In this document: in pieces, positions 48,421-59,728 of the stretch
Layout: every line of letters starts with the position of its first letter
How positions within the stretch are numbered: position 1 is the first letter of the stretch
NCBI GenBank assembly: GCA_932521035.1
Contig: OW051494.1
Span: 2,652,001 to 2,716,000 of the forward strand
Direction: 5' to 3'
DNA length: 64,000 bases
Source: Oscheius dolichura
Taxonomy: Eukaryota > Nematoda > Chromadorea > Rhabditida > Rhabditidae
Made by a program: the position numbers and the translations under genes
The notes under the pieces: generated by a model
Databases searched by the model: none
Seen by the model: the letters and a program-made list of their open reading frames with translations, nothing else
What the model was told of the DNA's origin: nothing

Positions 48421-49092
48421 ATGAAACTTTTGTCTCGAAAAGCAAAGTGTAACAGTCGTCTGTCGCGGAAAGCTTTCCATGAAAAGAAAAGACATTGCCA
48501 AAGTGGAGAACAGTCTGGGACAAATGAATCAAGTGTTCCTTCTGCAGAATCTCGAGTAAACATCCATTACAAAGTGCCTACTACAAAAACTTTGTTGTTC
48601 TTGGTTTTATTATGGAGAATTGTCTCCCTGCATCTGTCAGTTTCTTGATTCTTGATATTTCTCACGTTGTATCTTTATTTAGGTGCGCATCTTTCTACTC
48701 GTGACCAGTAGAGATACTCTCTCTCTCTTTCTTCCAATACCCAAAAAGACTTGTTATCTTTTGATAAGAAATATGGGTGGTCTTTTGTTTATGGTTTCTC
48801 TGAACCTGGAACATTGTTCAGCACTAATCTTGGAGATTTTTGTGAGTTTTAAAAAGTTGTATCTATTTTACAACAAGATGATGTCTTCGTTTCTCTATTG
48901 TTTGATAACGAGCCAGACAGACCATGTGGCCTGTCATTTGAGCCACTTGAAAGCTCCGGTAAACAGTCTATCCCCCAAATCTCCAGTTTCAATAAACATT
49001 CTTTGTAATAACCGGCCAGCAATTAGAAACGAGAGTGAACTTACTTCATTTGTAGGAACAGGAGCATATTTGTTGTCCATTCGTATTAGGTA
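48421..49092 (+). CDS. Hypothetical protein, three or four exons
   Basis: First exon MKLLSRKAKCNSRLSRKAFH to about 48590; then, after an acceptor near 48710, RYSLSLSSNTQKDLLSFDKK and FVYGFSEPGTLFSTNLGDF; a roughly 36-nt intron; then YDVFVSLLFDNEPDRPCGLS and FEPLESS. The end is either a direct read-through to NKHSL or a further splice to GTGAYLLSIRIR at about 49090. The middle of the protein reads like a conserved globular segment, but I do not recognise it. Confidence 0.45.
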
Positions 49093-49577
49093 GCACTATC
49101 TAATAGCCAGGAAGGAAAGGACACTGACACCTGATGAGATAACGTAATCTAACTGGGACGTTCAAGGGTCCATTGACTGATCGACAAACATCCTCGTCTC
49201 TTCCGGTGGGACAACCCCTTCCGGTGGTGAGCTGTTCTCAGGACAATTTAGACGAGAAATTGACGTGACATAGTCTATTTATGGCGAGAAACGAGACGTC
49301 GACTCATTGACCGGGCACGGCTAATCGAAGATTAGGCCATACTTGAGCTGAACAGATTGATATGCAGTCGTAGATTATATAATAAACGCGTTCGTTCCAT
49401 TTACCTACAAATTTTTAGATATTACACTATTGACAAATTGGAGATCTTTTACTATTCCCTAAATACTATTATGAACTACAAACAGACTGACATATGTACG
49501 AATAACACACTTGTAGAAAAGAAAATGTAATCTTTGTGAATAAAGACTGAATACTATCCTAAAATGTGTACAATTTC
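49093..49577. other. Intergenic
   Basis: AT-rich 3' flanks of two convergent genes. No repeat or coding signal found. Confidence 0.4.
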
Positions 49578-50525
49578 TCACTGTTTGAAATATTCCAATT
49601 CTATTCGCTTTGTATAATCGATCAGATTTGAGTACTTCTTCAACGTATTGGCCACATCCATAGCAGGTAATTGCATAGTAAGTATGGTGAAGAGATGACC
49701 AAAAAGTAAAGCATCAGCCTCAGTTGGCTGACTTCCACATAAATAGGCACTTGTTCCAAGCTGACTTGACAAAGCGCGAAAAGCTTTGTCACATTGTTCT
49801 ACAATTTCTTCCATTGTCTAAATTTATATAGGTGAAATATTTACTAATAATGAAACCTTATCGCCAAAATTAACATCATTTAGATAGGTGAGGATTCTTT
49901 GTCTTCTAAAATATGGAAGAATCTTTCTTATAGGCCAGTGATAAACAGCACCATAACGATATCGTGTGACATTAGAGTAAGTTTCTTCGTGATTCCACAC
50001 AATGTAAAACTAGAACTTCGGCTATCGACAGAATTATATCAAATCAAACCTCAATATTCCTCAGAAGATGGTCAATTAGGGACATATGGGCTTTCATCTC
50101 AGCAGCTTGAGATTCGGTAAGATGACCAGAAAGTAATACTCCTTTCTTTGCAACAAAATCAACAATTTCAGTGAAACCGGATATTAATGTTTTCTGTATT
50201 TTCAATAAGGGTAGTCTGCCTAAATAGCAAAATAATATACATAACGATAGCATTTCTAACTAACCTGTTGGAGAAATAAATTCAGCATTTGGTCGTTGTT
50301 TTACGGCGAACGGAAGCTGAGCCATTCGTAGAAAAGTTTGCACGGCTAGGCAATCAGCATATTCGTAAAGAAGTGCCTGATCGTCTGTGAAGAAAAAAAT
50401 CAACAAGAAAACTAATTGAACGTACTCAAATACGGTGTAAATAAAGCAACTTGACTCCACTCCTGCTCGGCGTTGAGAGCTAAAGAAGCATTCACCAATT
50501 CTGTTATAAGTCCTCCTTGGGACAT
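49578..50525 (-). CDS. MTX2: Metaxin-2-like mitochondrial outer membrane protein
   Basis: Metaxins work with the SAM complex in outer-membrane beta-barrel import and in mitochondrial transport. Order: MSQGGLITELVNASLALNAE, YEYADCLAVQTFLRMAQLPF (N-terminal GST-like fold), VKQRPNAEFISPTG, GRLPLLKIQKTLISGFTEIV, ESQAAEMKAHMSLIDHLLRN, and the C-terminal GST-like fold AFRALSSQLGTSAYLCGSQP, TEADALLFGHLFTILTMQLP, ending KRIELEYFKQ. NAE-ISPxG and PTEADAL-FGHL-TILT are metaxin-2 signatures. The start lies two bases after an AATTCAG acceptor. Confidence 0.93.
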
Positions 50526-50692
50526 TCCTGAATTCCTTTATTTTAGAGAAAGTGAACTAATCATAAATATTTGAAGCAATCATAGCTTTTAGACATGAAA
50601 TAGAATAATATAGTATTTTATAATTCAACAGTAACAACAATATGAAAACAACAACAATATGAAAACAACAACAATTTGACAATAACAAAATT

Positions 50693-53645
50693 TCAATAGT
50701 CTTTCTTTTCCTTCTTTTTCCATATTCCTCTTTTAGCCAGCTTTTCCGCTTCTCGTTTTTCCTTGAGACCAGGGATCCATTTCCTCTTTCTTTTATGTTC
50801 AAAACCACTTACTTTCTTGGATTTATTCGAATCTATAAAAAATAATAATGAAACATCTAACTGTTTACCTTCTCCTTTTGTAGTTAACTGTTTTTGAAGC
50901 TCATTCAACGCATTCTGATAGTCAAACATATCAGGCTGGAGTTCTTGTGCCTCTATCAATGATTCTGCTATATTGTTCCATAAACCAGTCTTCTTCAACA
51001 TAAATATAAAACGGCGCTTCTACAACAATACAAATTTTCGATAAAAACAACGGGAAACTAACGTTTTCTTTATCTCCTATGCTCATTAATGCTCCATCTT
51101 TACCCGCTCTTCCTGTTCTTCCGGCTCTATGCACAAACAGGCGGTCATCTTTTGGTAGATCATAATTGATAACACAGTCAATATCAGGAACATCCACACC
51201 ACGAGATAATACATCGGAGCAGATTAAAACACGTGTCTGAAATGGCCCTAGTTAGATTGACAAATTGATTACCGTTCCAGCTTTAAATCGTTTCAAAATC
51301 TTCTCTCTTCGCCTGCCAAACAAGTCTGCAGTAAGATTCTCCACTTTATAAGCATCGGTGGCCATTGTAGACAAAAGTATACTTAAACGTAAAGCTGAAG
51401 TCCTGAAGTCCAAAATTTAGCAATACAAATAAAAGGAGCAACTTACTTTTCGTTTACAAATATGAGAATCCGTTTCCAAGAGCTAGATTGTATCTTCTTG
51501 TGTATAACTAATGGATGGACTGGTTTTTCTGATTCTATCAATTCATGTTTTATGGATGTCGGAAGAGCCAATGCACCCGTCACATGATTATGGTTATTAA
51601 TTTTTATCTGGAATATATTTGAAACAAAATTTATTAGGAAGTTACCTCTTCACTTCTAGTAGTTGTCGCTCGGAAAAGGCAAGGTCTATGCAAATTCCAC
51701 ATATGTAATTCTTCAATATCTTTTGATAATGTGGCTGATAACAGCAGCTTTCTTGGAGCACTACGAGAATTTATAATCTCCTGAAGATTTCTAACCCGTG
51801 TTAAACCTAAAAGATGGATTTAAACAAGTTAACTACATACCTCCCGAACGTCTCTCAATAATTTCCAGCCATTCCATTCTAACATTAAATCCCATCCTAT
51901 CTGCTTCATCAACCACGAGTAACCTGAAATATGCTACTTCATTTAAAATGTCTTACCGAAGATAGTCGAGCAGTATTGGATTACTATATGATGTTAAATG
52001 TTCCATAAATCTGCCGGGGGTGGAAATGATAATGTCACTTTGTTTCTATAAGATGACTTTAAAGTGAATATAATTTACTCACATCCCCGTGTAAAGTAAG
52101 TTTTTGAAACTCCTTTTCGAATTCTTCTGCACCAGAAAGCGCAGTTATTTGAGCGTCATAAACGTTAAAACGGCGGAATTCCTACAAGAATATTGTAAAA
52201 GAAAATTAAGCCGACCTGTTCGATTTGTTTTACAAGAGTTTGTACCGGCACTAAAATAAGTACAGATAGTTTTCCTATGGGAAATTTTCCAACCATGGTA
52301 AGGGCAGGTAAAACATAACAGAGAGTTTTTCCCGAACCTGTAAAAATTAAAATAATGATTTATTGAAATATATAATTACTAGGGCAAGGATTTTTAGTAG
52401 AAAAAAACGCCAAAATAGTCACTAAATAGTTCCGAAAAAAAAGCCCAAATAGTAGCCAAAAAATAGCTAAAAACGGGTCAAAACCGTGTTTTTTTTTCGC
52501 AGTTTTATAGGTAAAAAGTGTCTATTTTCTTCTATACACCATTTTTACAGTGAAAATGTAAAAGCAAAAGACAATTTTGCATGTGGGAGTCGAACTTGGG
52601 AAAAAAAATTTTTCGCGGACTTGGAGTCCAGCCGCCTACCAACTGCGCCATAATCGCCTGGCCTGTACCGCCGAGTTGAAAATAGGTAAGGGTCCCTCTT
52701 TATCAATTTTTTTGCGGTGACTGGATAAATTCACCAGGGGACCCTTATCTATAAAAATTTGAAGGTGAAAGAAAAATGAAAAGTAGCAAAGGGGGGACCC
52801 TTATGTATTTTTCAGTACCCCTCCGAAAATCTCAAAAATAGTTGCAAAAAGTAGACAAATAGTAGAATAGTAGAAATAGTTACCAGACCCCCAAAATAGT
52901 AGAAAATAGTAGATTGGGAAACCCTTCTTTTTAAAACGCTTCCTTATGGCCTAAAACATATTGTGGAAACATTATCTGGCCACGAACTGCCCAGGAAAAA
53001 AATAGGAGATCTACTAAAAATTCTTGCCCTAATAATTACCTGTTGGTGCGGAAATAGTTACGTCTCTTGGCCTAAGTATAGGTGGTTTTAAAATACTTTT
53101 CAACAATATGGGAAGAACAGCCTTCTGTAGAAAGTAAACAGAAATTAAATTGTATACAGAATTACTAACTTGAACAGGAAACCATTGCTTTACTTCATGT
53201 TGTACTTTATTGAAGAGTTTCTCTGGTATTCCAGAAACTGATGATAAATCTGCGAGAAATTCTGGAGACAATTCAGCAGGAAATTTTGTAGCATTTTCGA
53301 CCCAAGAACTTGTGACGCTTCAAAAAGAAGTATAATGATAATCAAAGCACTTACTTGATTTTCGATAAAGTATGGAAGTCCTGTTTACCGAGAACCTTAA
53401 ATTCTTTTTGGAAATCTCTTGTTGACGGTTCAGCGTTCGAAGTTTCAGGTTCGTCCTGCCATTCCTCTCTGTAATATTGAAATGTAAACGAAAAGAAAGA
53501 CAACTTACGGTTCTGCAAAGTCCTCGTCCTCAATTTCCTCCATATCTTCATCGAATCTTTCATTTTCTTCTTCGAAGTCGTCATTTCTCCGCCCATTCTT
53601 ATACGGCTTTTCTTCTCCATCCTTCTTCTTATTTATTTTTCCCAT
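50693..53645 (-). CDS. DEAD-box RNA helicase, DDX51/Dbp6-like
   Basis: Nucleolar helicase for 60S ribosome assembly. N-terminus [20 protein letters not shown] is acidic and charged; then [25 protein letters not shown] (Q motif region), [17 protein letters not shown] (Walker A), [24 protein letters not shown] (DEAD), [11 protein letters not shown] (SAT), and the C-terminal domain with [20 protein letters not shown] and [10 protein letters not shown]. The end is basic ([13 protein letters not shown]). FPVQ followed by RPRD-ISAPTGSGKT and the divergent Q region point to DDX51/Dbp6. About ten introns. The intron at 52338-53039 splits the Walker A motif and carries a transposon-like insert. The start follows TTCTAG by two bases. 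Confidence 0.92.
52382..53029. mobile_element. TA-flanked inverted-repeat element with tRNA-like insert
   Basis: Ends GGGCAAGGATTTTTAGTAGA and TCTACTAAAAATTCTTGCCC are inverted copies with one mismatch, and both are flanked by TA, as for Tc1/mariner-type MITEs. The interior repeats AAATAGTAG-like words at both sides, and GGGTCCC/GGGGACCCTTAT inverted segments occur near 52690-52790. No transposase frame. Confidence 0.75.
52583..52659 (-). repeat. tRNA-like sequence (tryptophan-like anticodon CCA), probably a pseudogene or SINE head
   Basis: On the minus strand GGCGATTATGGCGCAGTTGG resembles an acceptor plus D arm, CTCCAAG a loop with anticodon CCA, and AAGTTCGACTC a T-loop/B-box. The acceptor stem does not close well and the variable region is an A/T run, so a functional tRNA is unlikely. 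Confidence 0.5.
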
Positions 53646-53854
53646 TTCTAGAATGTATAGAATACAATTGTAAGCGAATTTCTGTATGCATCACTTTTGT
53701 TGATTTTAACTCGAAAGTATATAGTTGAACATTTATTTATTTTGCATAAACCTTAAAAAATACCATAAGGAGCTATAATAAAGCAAATAGGGGAAGACTA
53801 CATATTTGTAGATAATTTATTCACCATATACAGAATAGAAAAAATACAAAAATA

Positions 53855-54976
53855 TCATAATTCCCAAATGGAGAGTCGCCCTTCTTTTGACCCTGCAGCA
53901 AACCTTTTATTATCTAACCATGTGATTATATTAACGCTATCGTCTTGAAAAGAGAGGGCCAATACTATTTTCAGCTTCTTGCCAGAAAATCCACGAATTA
54001 TTCCATCCCAAAATGCACCGAAAAGTGTAGATCCACTAGGAGAAAAACATAGTGAGTTAATGCCACCGGCTCTGCAAACGGATATTAGCATCTAAACATT
54101 TATTTAGCTACTTTTGAATGTAAGATATTTGCAGAGCAGTAGCCGTGAGATCATGTTTCTTCAGCAAAAATATTGGAGCATTCACTGAAGAACCAGCTAC
54201 AATATAATCAGTACTGCTAGATAATGCAAAAATAGGGCTTTTGCACAGATTTATCTGAAGAAGAAATAATGAAAAGACATACAAATCTTACCTGATTTAT
54301 TTCTCTAGTGGTAGCCACAATGGTTAACATTCCCGTATCATCTCCAACAAGAAATGAATGAATTTCAGAATCTATTTCAGCACACATTGGAGAAGCACTT
54401 TCTGATGCAAGTGGAACTGTCTGACTATAATTTGTTTTCAAGAATTTTACTAAACATACCTATTTTCGACTTTTATGCAATTTGAATCAAGATCTCCAAT
54501 AAAAATGCAGTTCCTATTTCTCTGAAGAAAAATGTTTTACAAATGAAAATTGTAATATCACACCTCTGATAATGGCATAAGGAGTTTGCCATCAAGATAA
54601 GCTATTCGGCAAAATCCAGGATATGTTAATGCGTGTGAATTTATCTCTTTCCATCTATTAGTATCACGCTGCAAAAAAACAACGTGTCGACCTCGTACAT
54701 GAACTAGTAGGATATCTTTTACTTGAATAATATTTAGAATAGCCGATTTATTGGCATCTCCTGTAAGAAGTAGTTTTTTTACGAATAAAGAAAACACTTA
54801 CCATAAACAAATGATTTCAGATGAAAATCATCATAATCGTAAAAATGTACCTCTCCTAACTGTGTGCCTACAGCTATTACTTGTTCTTGGTCAACATCGA
54901 TAACTTTTATAGTTGTTATTGTTGCATTACAATGAAGAATAAACGTAGGATCGGATGGGAATTTTATTGGAGACAT
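53855..54976 (-). CDS. WD40 protein, GNB1L/Asa1-like
   Basis: GNB1L and yeast Asa1 support the TTT-dependent maturation of PIKK kinases. Start MSPIKFPSDPTFILHCNATI, then TQLGEVHFYDYDDFHLKSFV, GRHVVFLQRDTNRWKEINSH, YPGFCRIAYLDGKLLMPLSE (matching the family's GFCR...L-P segment), EIDSEIHSFLVGDDTGMLTI, INSLCFSPSGSTLFGAFWDG, and the end WLDNKRFAAGSKEGRLSIWE-L, equivalent to the AAGSKDxRISLW ending of GNB1L. Short introns throughout. The start is three bases after a TTTCAG acceptor. Confidence 0.82.
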
Positions 54977-55165
54977 TCTCTGAAATGGTGAGTGTGAAGA
55001 TTAGAGGTTGAGAATGATCACAAGACAAAAAAAACACATAGAAAAGGAATCAAGAGAATGATAAGCACACAGCTTTTTCGAGAAGTTCGAGGCTTGGAGT
55101 TCTTTGGATTCGCCAAAAAATCGCTGTACGTGGTTGCGTAAGAAATTAATTCATATCTACAGTAC

Positions 55166-56451
55166 ATGGGACCCTTCCTCTACCGAGCTGAAGACAACTT
55201 AGCAAAGAAGGTCTGGGTGCTTCTCTTCACCTGCATGGCATCAAGGGCTATCCACTGTGAAGCAACTACCTCCCTCTCCACACAACACTTCGTCCTGGCT
55301 CTCAGACGTTTCGTTTCTAGGAGAGGAGTGCCTACTTCCATTCTGTCGGACAACGCTTCGCAGCTAGTCCTCACCAAGTCACTCCTGAAGGAAGACATCT
55401 TTAAAGGAACTTCTCTGGAGTCGGTTATCTGGAACTACCGTTGCTGAAGCACCCTGGCAAGGAGGAGTCTATGAACGCCTGGTCGGACTATTCAAGACGT
55501 CATTCAAGACTATAGCTGGCAAACGGATGCTCTCTCTCGAAGAATTCACGACACTCATGACGGAATTTGAAGCCACGGTGAATTCCCGCCCGTTGACCTA
55601 TCTCGCTGAGGACCAGGAATTCTCTTTGATTCGACCCCTCGACATCTTGATTCCTGGAATTGGAGAAGACCCGTTCGCCATCTCCTTCGAACTCGAAGAC
55701 GTCTCTCAAGATCCTGACTATCGCATCAGACTATCCTCACAAGACACTATTCAAGCTGCCCTTCTTGCAAGCATCCGCCGAGCCAATGACTTCTGGATTT
55801 TGTGGAGGAACCATTACCTCTCTGCCCTCCACGACTCTCTGGCCACGGAGCACAGGAATCCACGCTCCACCGCCATTCATCCTCAGATCGGAGACATCGT
55901 CGTTATTGGAGGCAAGACGCTACCGAGAACCCAGTGGAGACTAGAAAAGATCGTAGACCTGCCGACTAAAACTCCAATCCGCTCAGCTACTGTCATGCTG
56001 CCCAATCGATCACAGATTGAACAACCGCTGAACTCCTTGTACCCGATGGAAATCCGCTCGACCGCCTCGTCTCAACTCGCTCTACCTGCTCCACAACCTT
56101 CTCAGGATCCGCCAAGACGCTCGGCCCGTGTCCAGAACCTTCCTCGGCCCAACTACCTCTACTTCATCAGCCTCCTCTGTTTGATAGCCACAGTAACAGC
56201 TGACATCAACGACGTCCAACTGCCTATTCCGACGAGCTGCACCTCTGAAGAGTCTGGATTTCTTCATTTCCTCTGCCTGTCGAATGAAGACGTTGGAAAG
56301 ACATGTGTCAACACTACAGAGCTGTCAGAATACATCTTCTCAGAAGAATTCGTCATTGTGAAGAAGATGCTCACTCTCTTCAGCTATAAGGACGGAGCTC
56401 TAGTCTATCATGCCGAGATGACCTGCCCTAATAATATGTATTTTGCCGTTC
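55166..56451 (+). pseudogene. BEL/Pao retroelement fragment: integrase end and env-like start
   Basis: Begins inside the integrase (GPFLYRAEDN, VWVLLFTCMASRAIHCEATT, SILSDNAS), shifts frame near 55430-55445, then continues with APWQGGVYERLVGLFKTSF, TVNSRPLTYLA and the Pao-type integrase C-terminal region. The same frame runs on into a hydrophobic, signal-peptide-like stretch (YLYFISLLCLIATVTA, about 56150-56200) and a short cysteine-containing ectodomain-like segment, reminiscent of env-like genes carried by some BEL elements. It is cut off by the TA-flanked element at 56454. Upstream gag, protease and RT are missing. Degenerate and inactive. Confidence 0.85.
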
Positions 56452-56453
56452 TA

Positions 56454-56647
56454 GCGCACCTTTTCGACCACACATCAATTTTGACATTTTTCAGCCATTT
56501 TAAGGCTTATTTTCATTGATTTTGTGTCTCAACTCTTCGAAAATGTGTCATTTTAAACAATTTTCAAAAATGGTCAAAAGGTCGAAATGCGCCACCTTAA
56601 AAAATGTGATCGAAATCCAGTGGTCGAAATGGTCGAGAAAAGTGCGC
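56454..56647. mobile_element. Short TA-flanked MITE
   Basis: Ends GCGCACCTTTTCGACCA and TGGTCGAGAAAAGTGCGC are imperfect inverted copies bordered by TA on both sides. About 194 bp, AT-rich interior, no frame. It interrupts the retroelement fragment. Confidence 0.7.
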
Positions 56648-56815
56648 TAACATTTTTGAATAAAAACCAAGCCTATTAAATGCAATTTACAAGAGATCAT
56701 AAGCCAACATCAATGTTCATCCATCAAATCGCTAAAAAAAATGTCAACATTAGACAATTATCACATGAAACAGTAAACCTGGGACAACTTCAACATTTTC
56801 TTCGTTGAATGAGTA

Positions 56816-58630
56816 ATCAAAATAGTCTGATGTTCTTGCGAACATTGTCGACATATTCCATGAGATCGTCCGTCTTCTGAAGTTTGTCAAAAACAAGCTG
56901 AGTCTTGTCGAGCAGAGGCTTTTGCTGTTGTAGAAAGGAGTCGATTGATCGTTCCAAAATAGCCGAAAAGTTTGATGTCTTCAGATATTCTTTTGATATT
57001 CTCAGCCGTTCGTCGGAAGTACCGAGAGTCGTACTGAAATTAGCCCGTATGTAGTATTACCGCAGTCAAATGAAATCAAATACTTACTTGAGTTTCTTCG
57101 CCATCCGGACGCTGTTGTATAGGTCTCCTACACCACTCATTGGTTTCCCCATTACGAGAAAGTCCACAATAAATGGGTTGAGTGTTCCGTCAAACCCCAT
57201 ATTGGCAATGTGGTGGTCTCCCAACATTAGAACGCTAAAAACGAACAACATCTCAACAACAGGTTTGGAGTAATCTTCGAGCGTTTCCGGTTGTGCCAGC
57301 TCCAAAAATTCAAGAGTCTTGAAGCCTGATAGCTCTCTACTTCCAATATAAATGATCCATCTTGAGAACGCTTCGTTGTCGATGAAATGAATCTCAGCGC
57401 CTATTTTCAGTTCCTCCAGAAACTTGTACACAAACAGCTCCTTTAAGTCGATGTCGTAGCGGGTGTCTGAAATTTTGTGCATTTGCATTGTGGACGCATT
57501 CAGAATGTAAATGATGCAAGCCTAGGAGTGAAACTTGGCGATTTTTTTCACCGGCTTACAATTTTTCTAAAATCGTGAAAAAATTCACAAGCACTTCTGA
57601 GAGTGTCTACTATGACATTAATTTTTTCTAGGCGATTTAAATATCATCGATTTTTAGATGGTATTAAACCCTTTAAAACTAAGAACTAAACTTACGCGAA
57701 GATTTATCTCCTGCTCCATGGTGGGTCTTGACGTAGTATTTGGTGATGGTTGATGCATGCTCCAAAATGCAAAGGCATCCGGCTCGAGAACCATCTTCAC
57801 TCGATTCAAAGGTAACTTTGCACTTTTCGCCGTAGATCTTCTTGAAGTAGGTCCGGCAAGAACTCTAAATATTAACCATAACTATTTGAAAGAAAGTTAA
57901 ACTAAGACTTACCTTAATGGCTTCCACCTTGCGGTCGAAATGACTCCAAAACTTTATTTCTATCGCAAAACGACGTGTGCCAAAAGTGGGATACGTTTCA
58001 AAGAATCGAGATTGATCCAATTTTTCGATAAGTCTTTTCACATGAAGAAAAATGGACTTTTTGAGCTCTTCCCCGTACGTCTGATGGAAAGCCGCTTCAC
58101 ACTCTAATACAGCTGACCAATTCCGAAGCAGAGTATGTTTCTAAAAAAATGCAAATGTCAAAATGGTGTAAAATATTAGTTTGTCCCAGTTATAAAATTC
58201 ACTAGCTGTATGATAATCGTCTAATCATCTGCTTTTTTATTGTTAACAATATCACAATGAGCCAGAAAGTCAATTCACTAGCTGTATAAAAAATAAATTC
58301 AACTTACCACAACAAGATACCTAATAAAAAATATAATAAAAATTTTAGACTTACGATGACTACTGTGGTGCCATGTTTCAACCCGAGAGATTGAATGTTG
58401 GTGTCATAGAGTCCTCCGAGTTGTTTTCCTTCGACGTGGAGAGTTTGATAGTCGTAAGCAATTCCAAACATTGAATCAATTTTTTGCTTCAGATCATCCA
58501 AAGTGCTCTAAAAATTGTGTTTAATAGTTGCTATGTTTATAAAAACAAGTACCTCAATGCCGAATTTTGATTGGCAACTGTTATGGAGAATTTCCTCATG
58601 ATCGTGAAGTTTGAGAATCAACTCAATCAT
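56816..58630 (-). CDS. Ubiquitin-like domain plus atypical kinase-like domain protein
   Basis: Start MIELILKLHDHEEILHNSCQ immediately after a TTTCAG acceptor. With the next exon (TLDDLKQKIDSMFGIAYDYQ, LHVEGKQLGGLYDTNIQSLG, HGTTVVIV) it forms a ubiquitin-like fold of about 75 residues. A linker (LRNWSAVLECEAAFHQTYGE) follows, then a region with SSCRTYFKKIYGEKCKVTFE, YYVKTHHGAGDKSS, DLKELFVYKFLEELKIGAEI, and MLGDHHIANMGFDG...FIVDF. The last reads like the GDxHxxN...DF catalytic block of PI-kinase/actin-fragmin-kinase-type folds, and KTHHG could be the lysine-bearing strand. It ends in a helical tail (YVDNVRKNIRLF). The kinase link is an inference from motif spacing; I know no standard name for this architecture. 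Confidence 0.6.
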
Positions 58631-58835
58631 ATCTGAAATTTCAATACAAATATGAAATCTTTTCGCGCTCTGTGAACCTATTCGATTATTTCGAGAGAGA
58701 GAGAGATGGAAAATAGGAAAAGTTGTTAACAATCTCAAAAGTTAATTGGAAAAAAACAATGATAATCAAGGATGTGAAATCACGAAATCAATGCGAACGA
58801 CAGAAGAAAAGGAAGTCTCTTTTCTATTCACTGGC

Positions 58836-59212
58836 GCAGCAAGCCCTGATCCCTGGTGGATAGTGCACTCGCTCACTAAAATTTTGTCTTTTTTTAAACT
58901 AGGTTCGATTCTTCGATGGGTCAACGTGATTTTTGCAATTTTTTACGATGATTAACACCGTTTCTTCTCTCTGTAACACTCACAATACGTTGGAGAGGAG
59001 AATACATGGAACACGGGTGATGGCGAAGTTTTCACAGCAGAAGGGTGTGGAAACATATTCTCCTTTTTACGGTATATAAAGGGACACGAGTGGAAAACAA
59101 ATTGCAAGAATCACGTTGACCCATCGAAGAGTCGAACCCTAGTTGAAAAAAAGACAAAAATCTTGCAGGCGAGCGCACTATCCACCCAGCCACTGCTTCG
59201 CATTTTTAAAAC
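58836..59212. repeat. tRNA-derived palindromic repeat with two inverted heads (copy B)
   Basis: Left head CCCTGGTGGATAGTGCACTC ... GGTTCGATTCTTCGATGGGT; right head, on the minus strand, GCTGGGTGGATAGTGCGCTC ... GGTTCGACTCTTCGATGGGT. Each has A-box-like and B-box-like segments separated by a T-rich stretch. The middle (about 58940-59100) is shared with copy A. Confidence 0.7.
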
Positions 59213-59293
59213 GAGAATGGAAAATAGGCAAGTCTAAACTCTCCGTTGCCCCTTTAATTTTTCTAGGATGACTCCTCTCGAGGCTACACGATG

Positions 59294-59543
59294 ATGGCCT
59301 TCTCAGAACCGGGCCTCTCTTCCCTAGCCCATCTCCTCTTCCCTCTTCAAAACGAGGGCTATCACCGAGTTTTCGGAGAAGAAAAATTTCAACGATAGGG
59401 AGGCTTTCTAGTTTGATCACGACGGGGAGACGAGGAGTCGGTTCAGCCAGGTACTCTCCGGCCGCCATCAGGCCATCCGGCAGGAGGACGAGGCCGCCCA
59501 GCTGGTTGCTTCCCCCGTCGGCTCTCCTCTGGATAAATACTGA
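59294..59543 (+). CDS. Small gene convergent to PSMD11, terminal exons (copy B)
   Basis: Exons 59294-59368 and 59412-59543 encode the same two segments as copy A (MAFSEPGLSSLAHLLFPLQN ... SPVGSPLDKY). The intron is 43 nt here against 33 nt in copy A, yet the reading frame is intact. The 5' part seen upstream of copy A is absent because arm B is deleted there, so this copy is probably a truncated remnant unless the ATG at 59291 or 59294 is used. Confidence 0.4.
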
Positions 59544-59728
59544 CAAATACATCTCTAGAAGCTTGTTAGACGAGAAAACCCGCGGAAGATAGGACACACA
59601 GGGGTCAACAGGCTCATCCTTCCTCGGATCCGCCGGGCTGGATTACGATACAAATAAATAATGGAAAGTGTTTCTCGATCATTTTTATGATACACTGGTA
59701 TCCAGGGTCAGTTGCTGTTGTTTTTCTT

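Noticed and set aside
52583-52659. Functional tRNA-Trp gene
   Set aside because: The acceptor stem does not pair properly and the variable region is an A/T run; better read as a tRNA-derived repeat.
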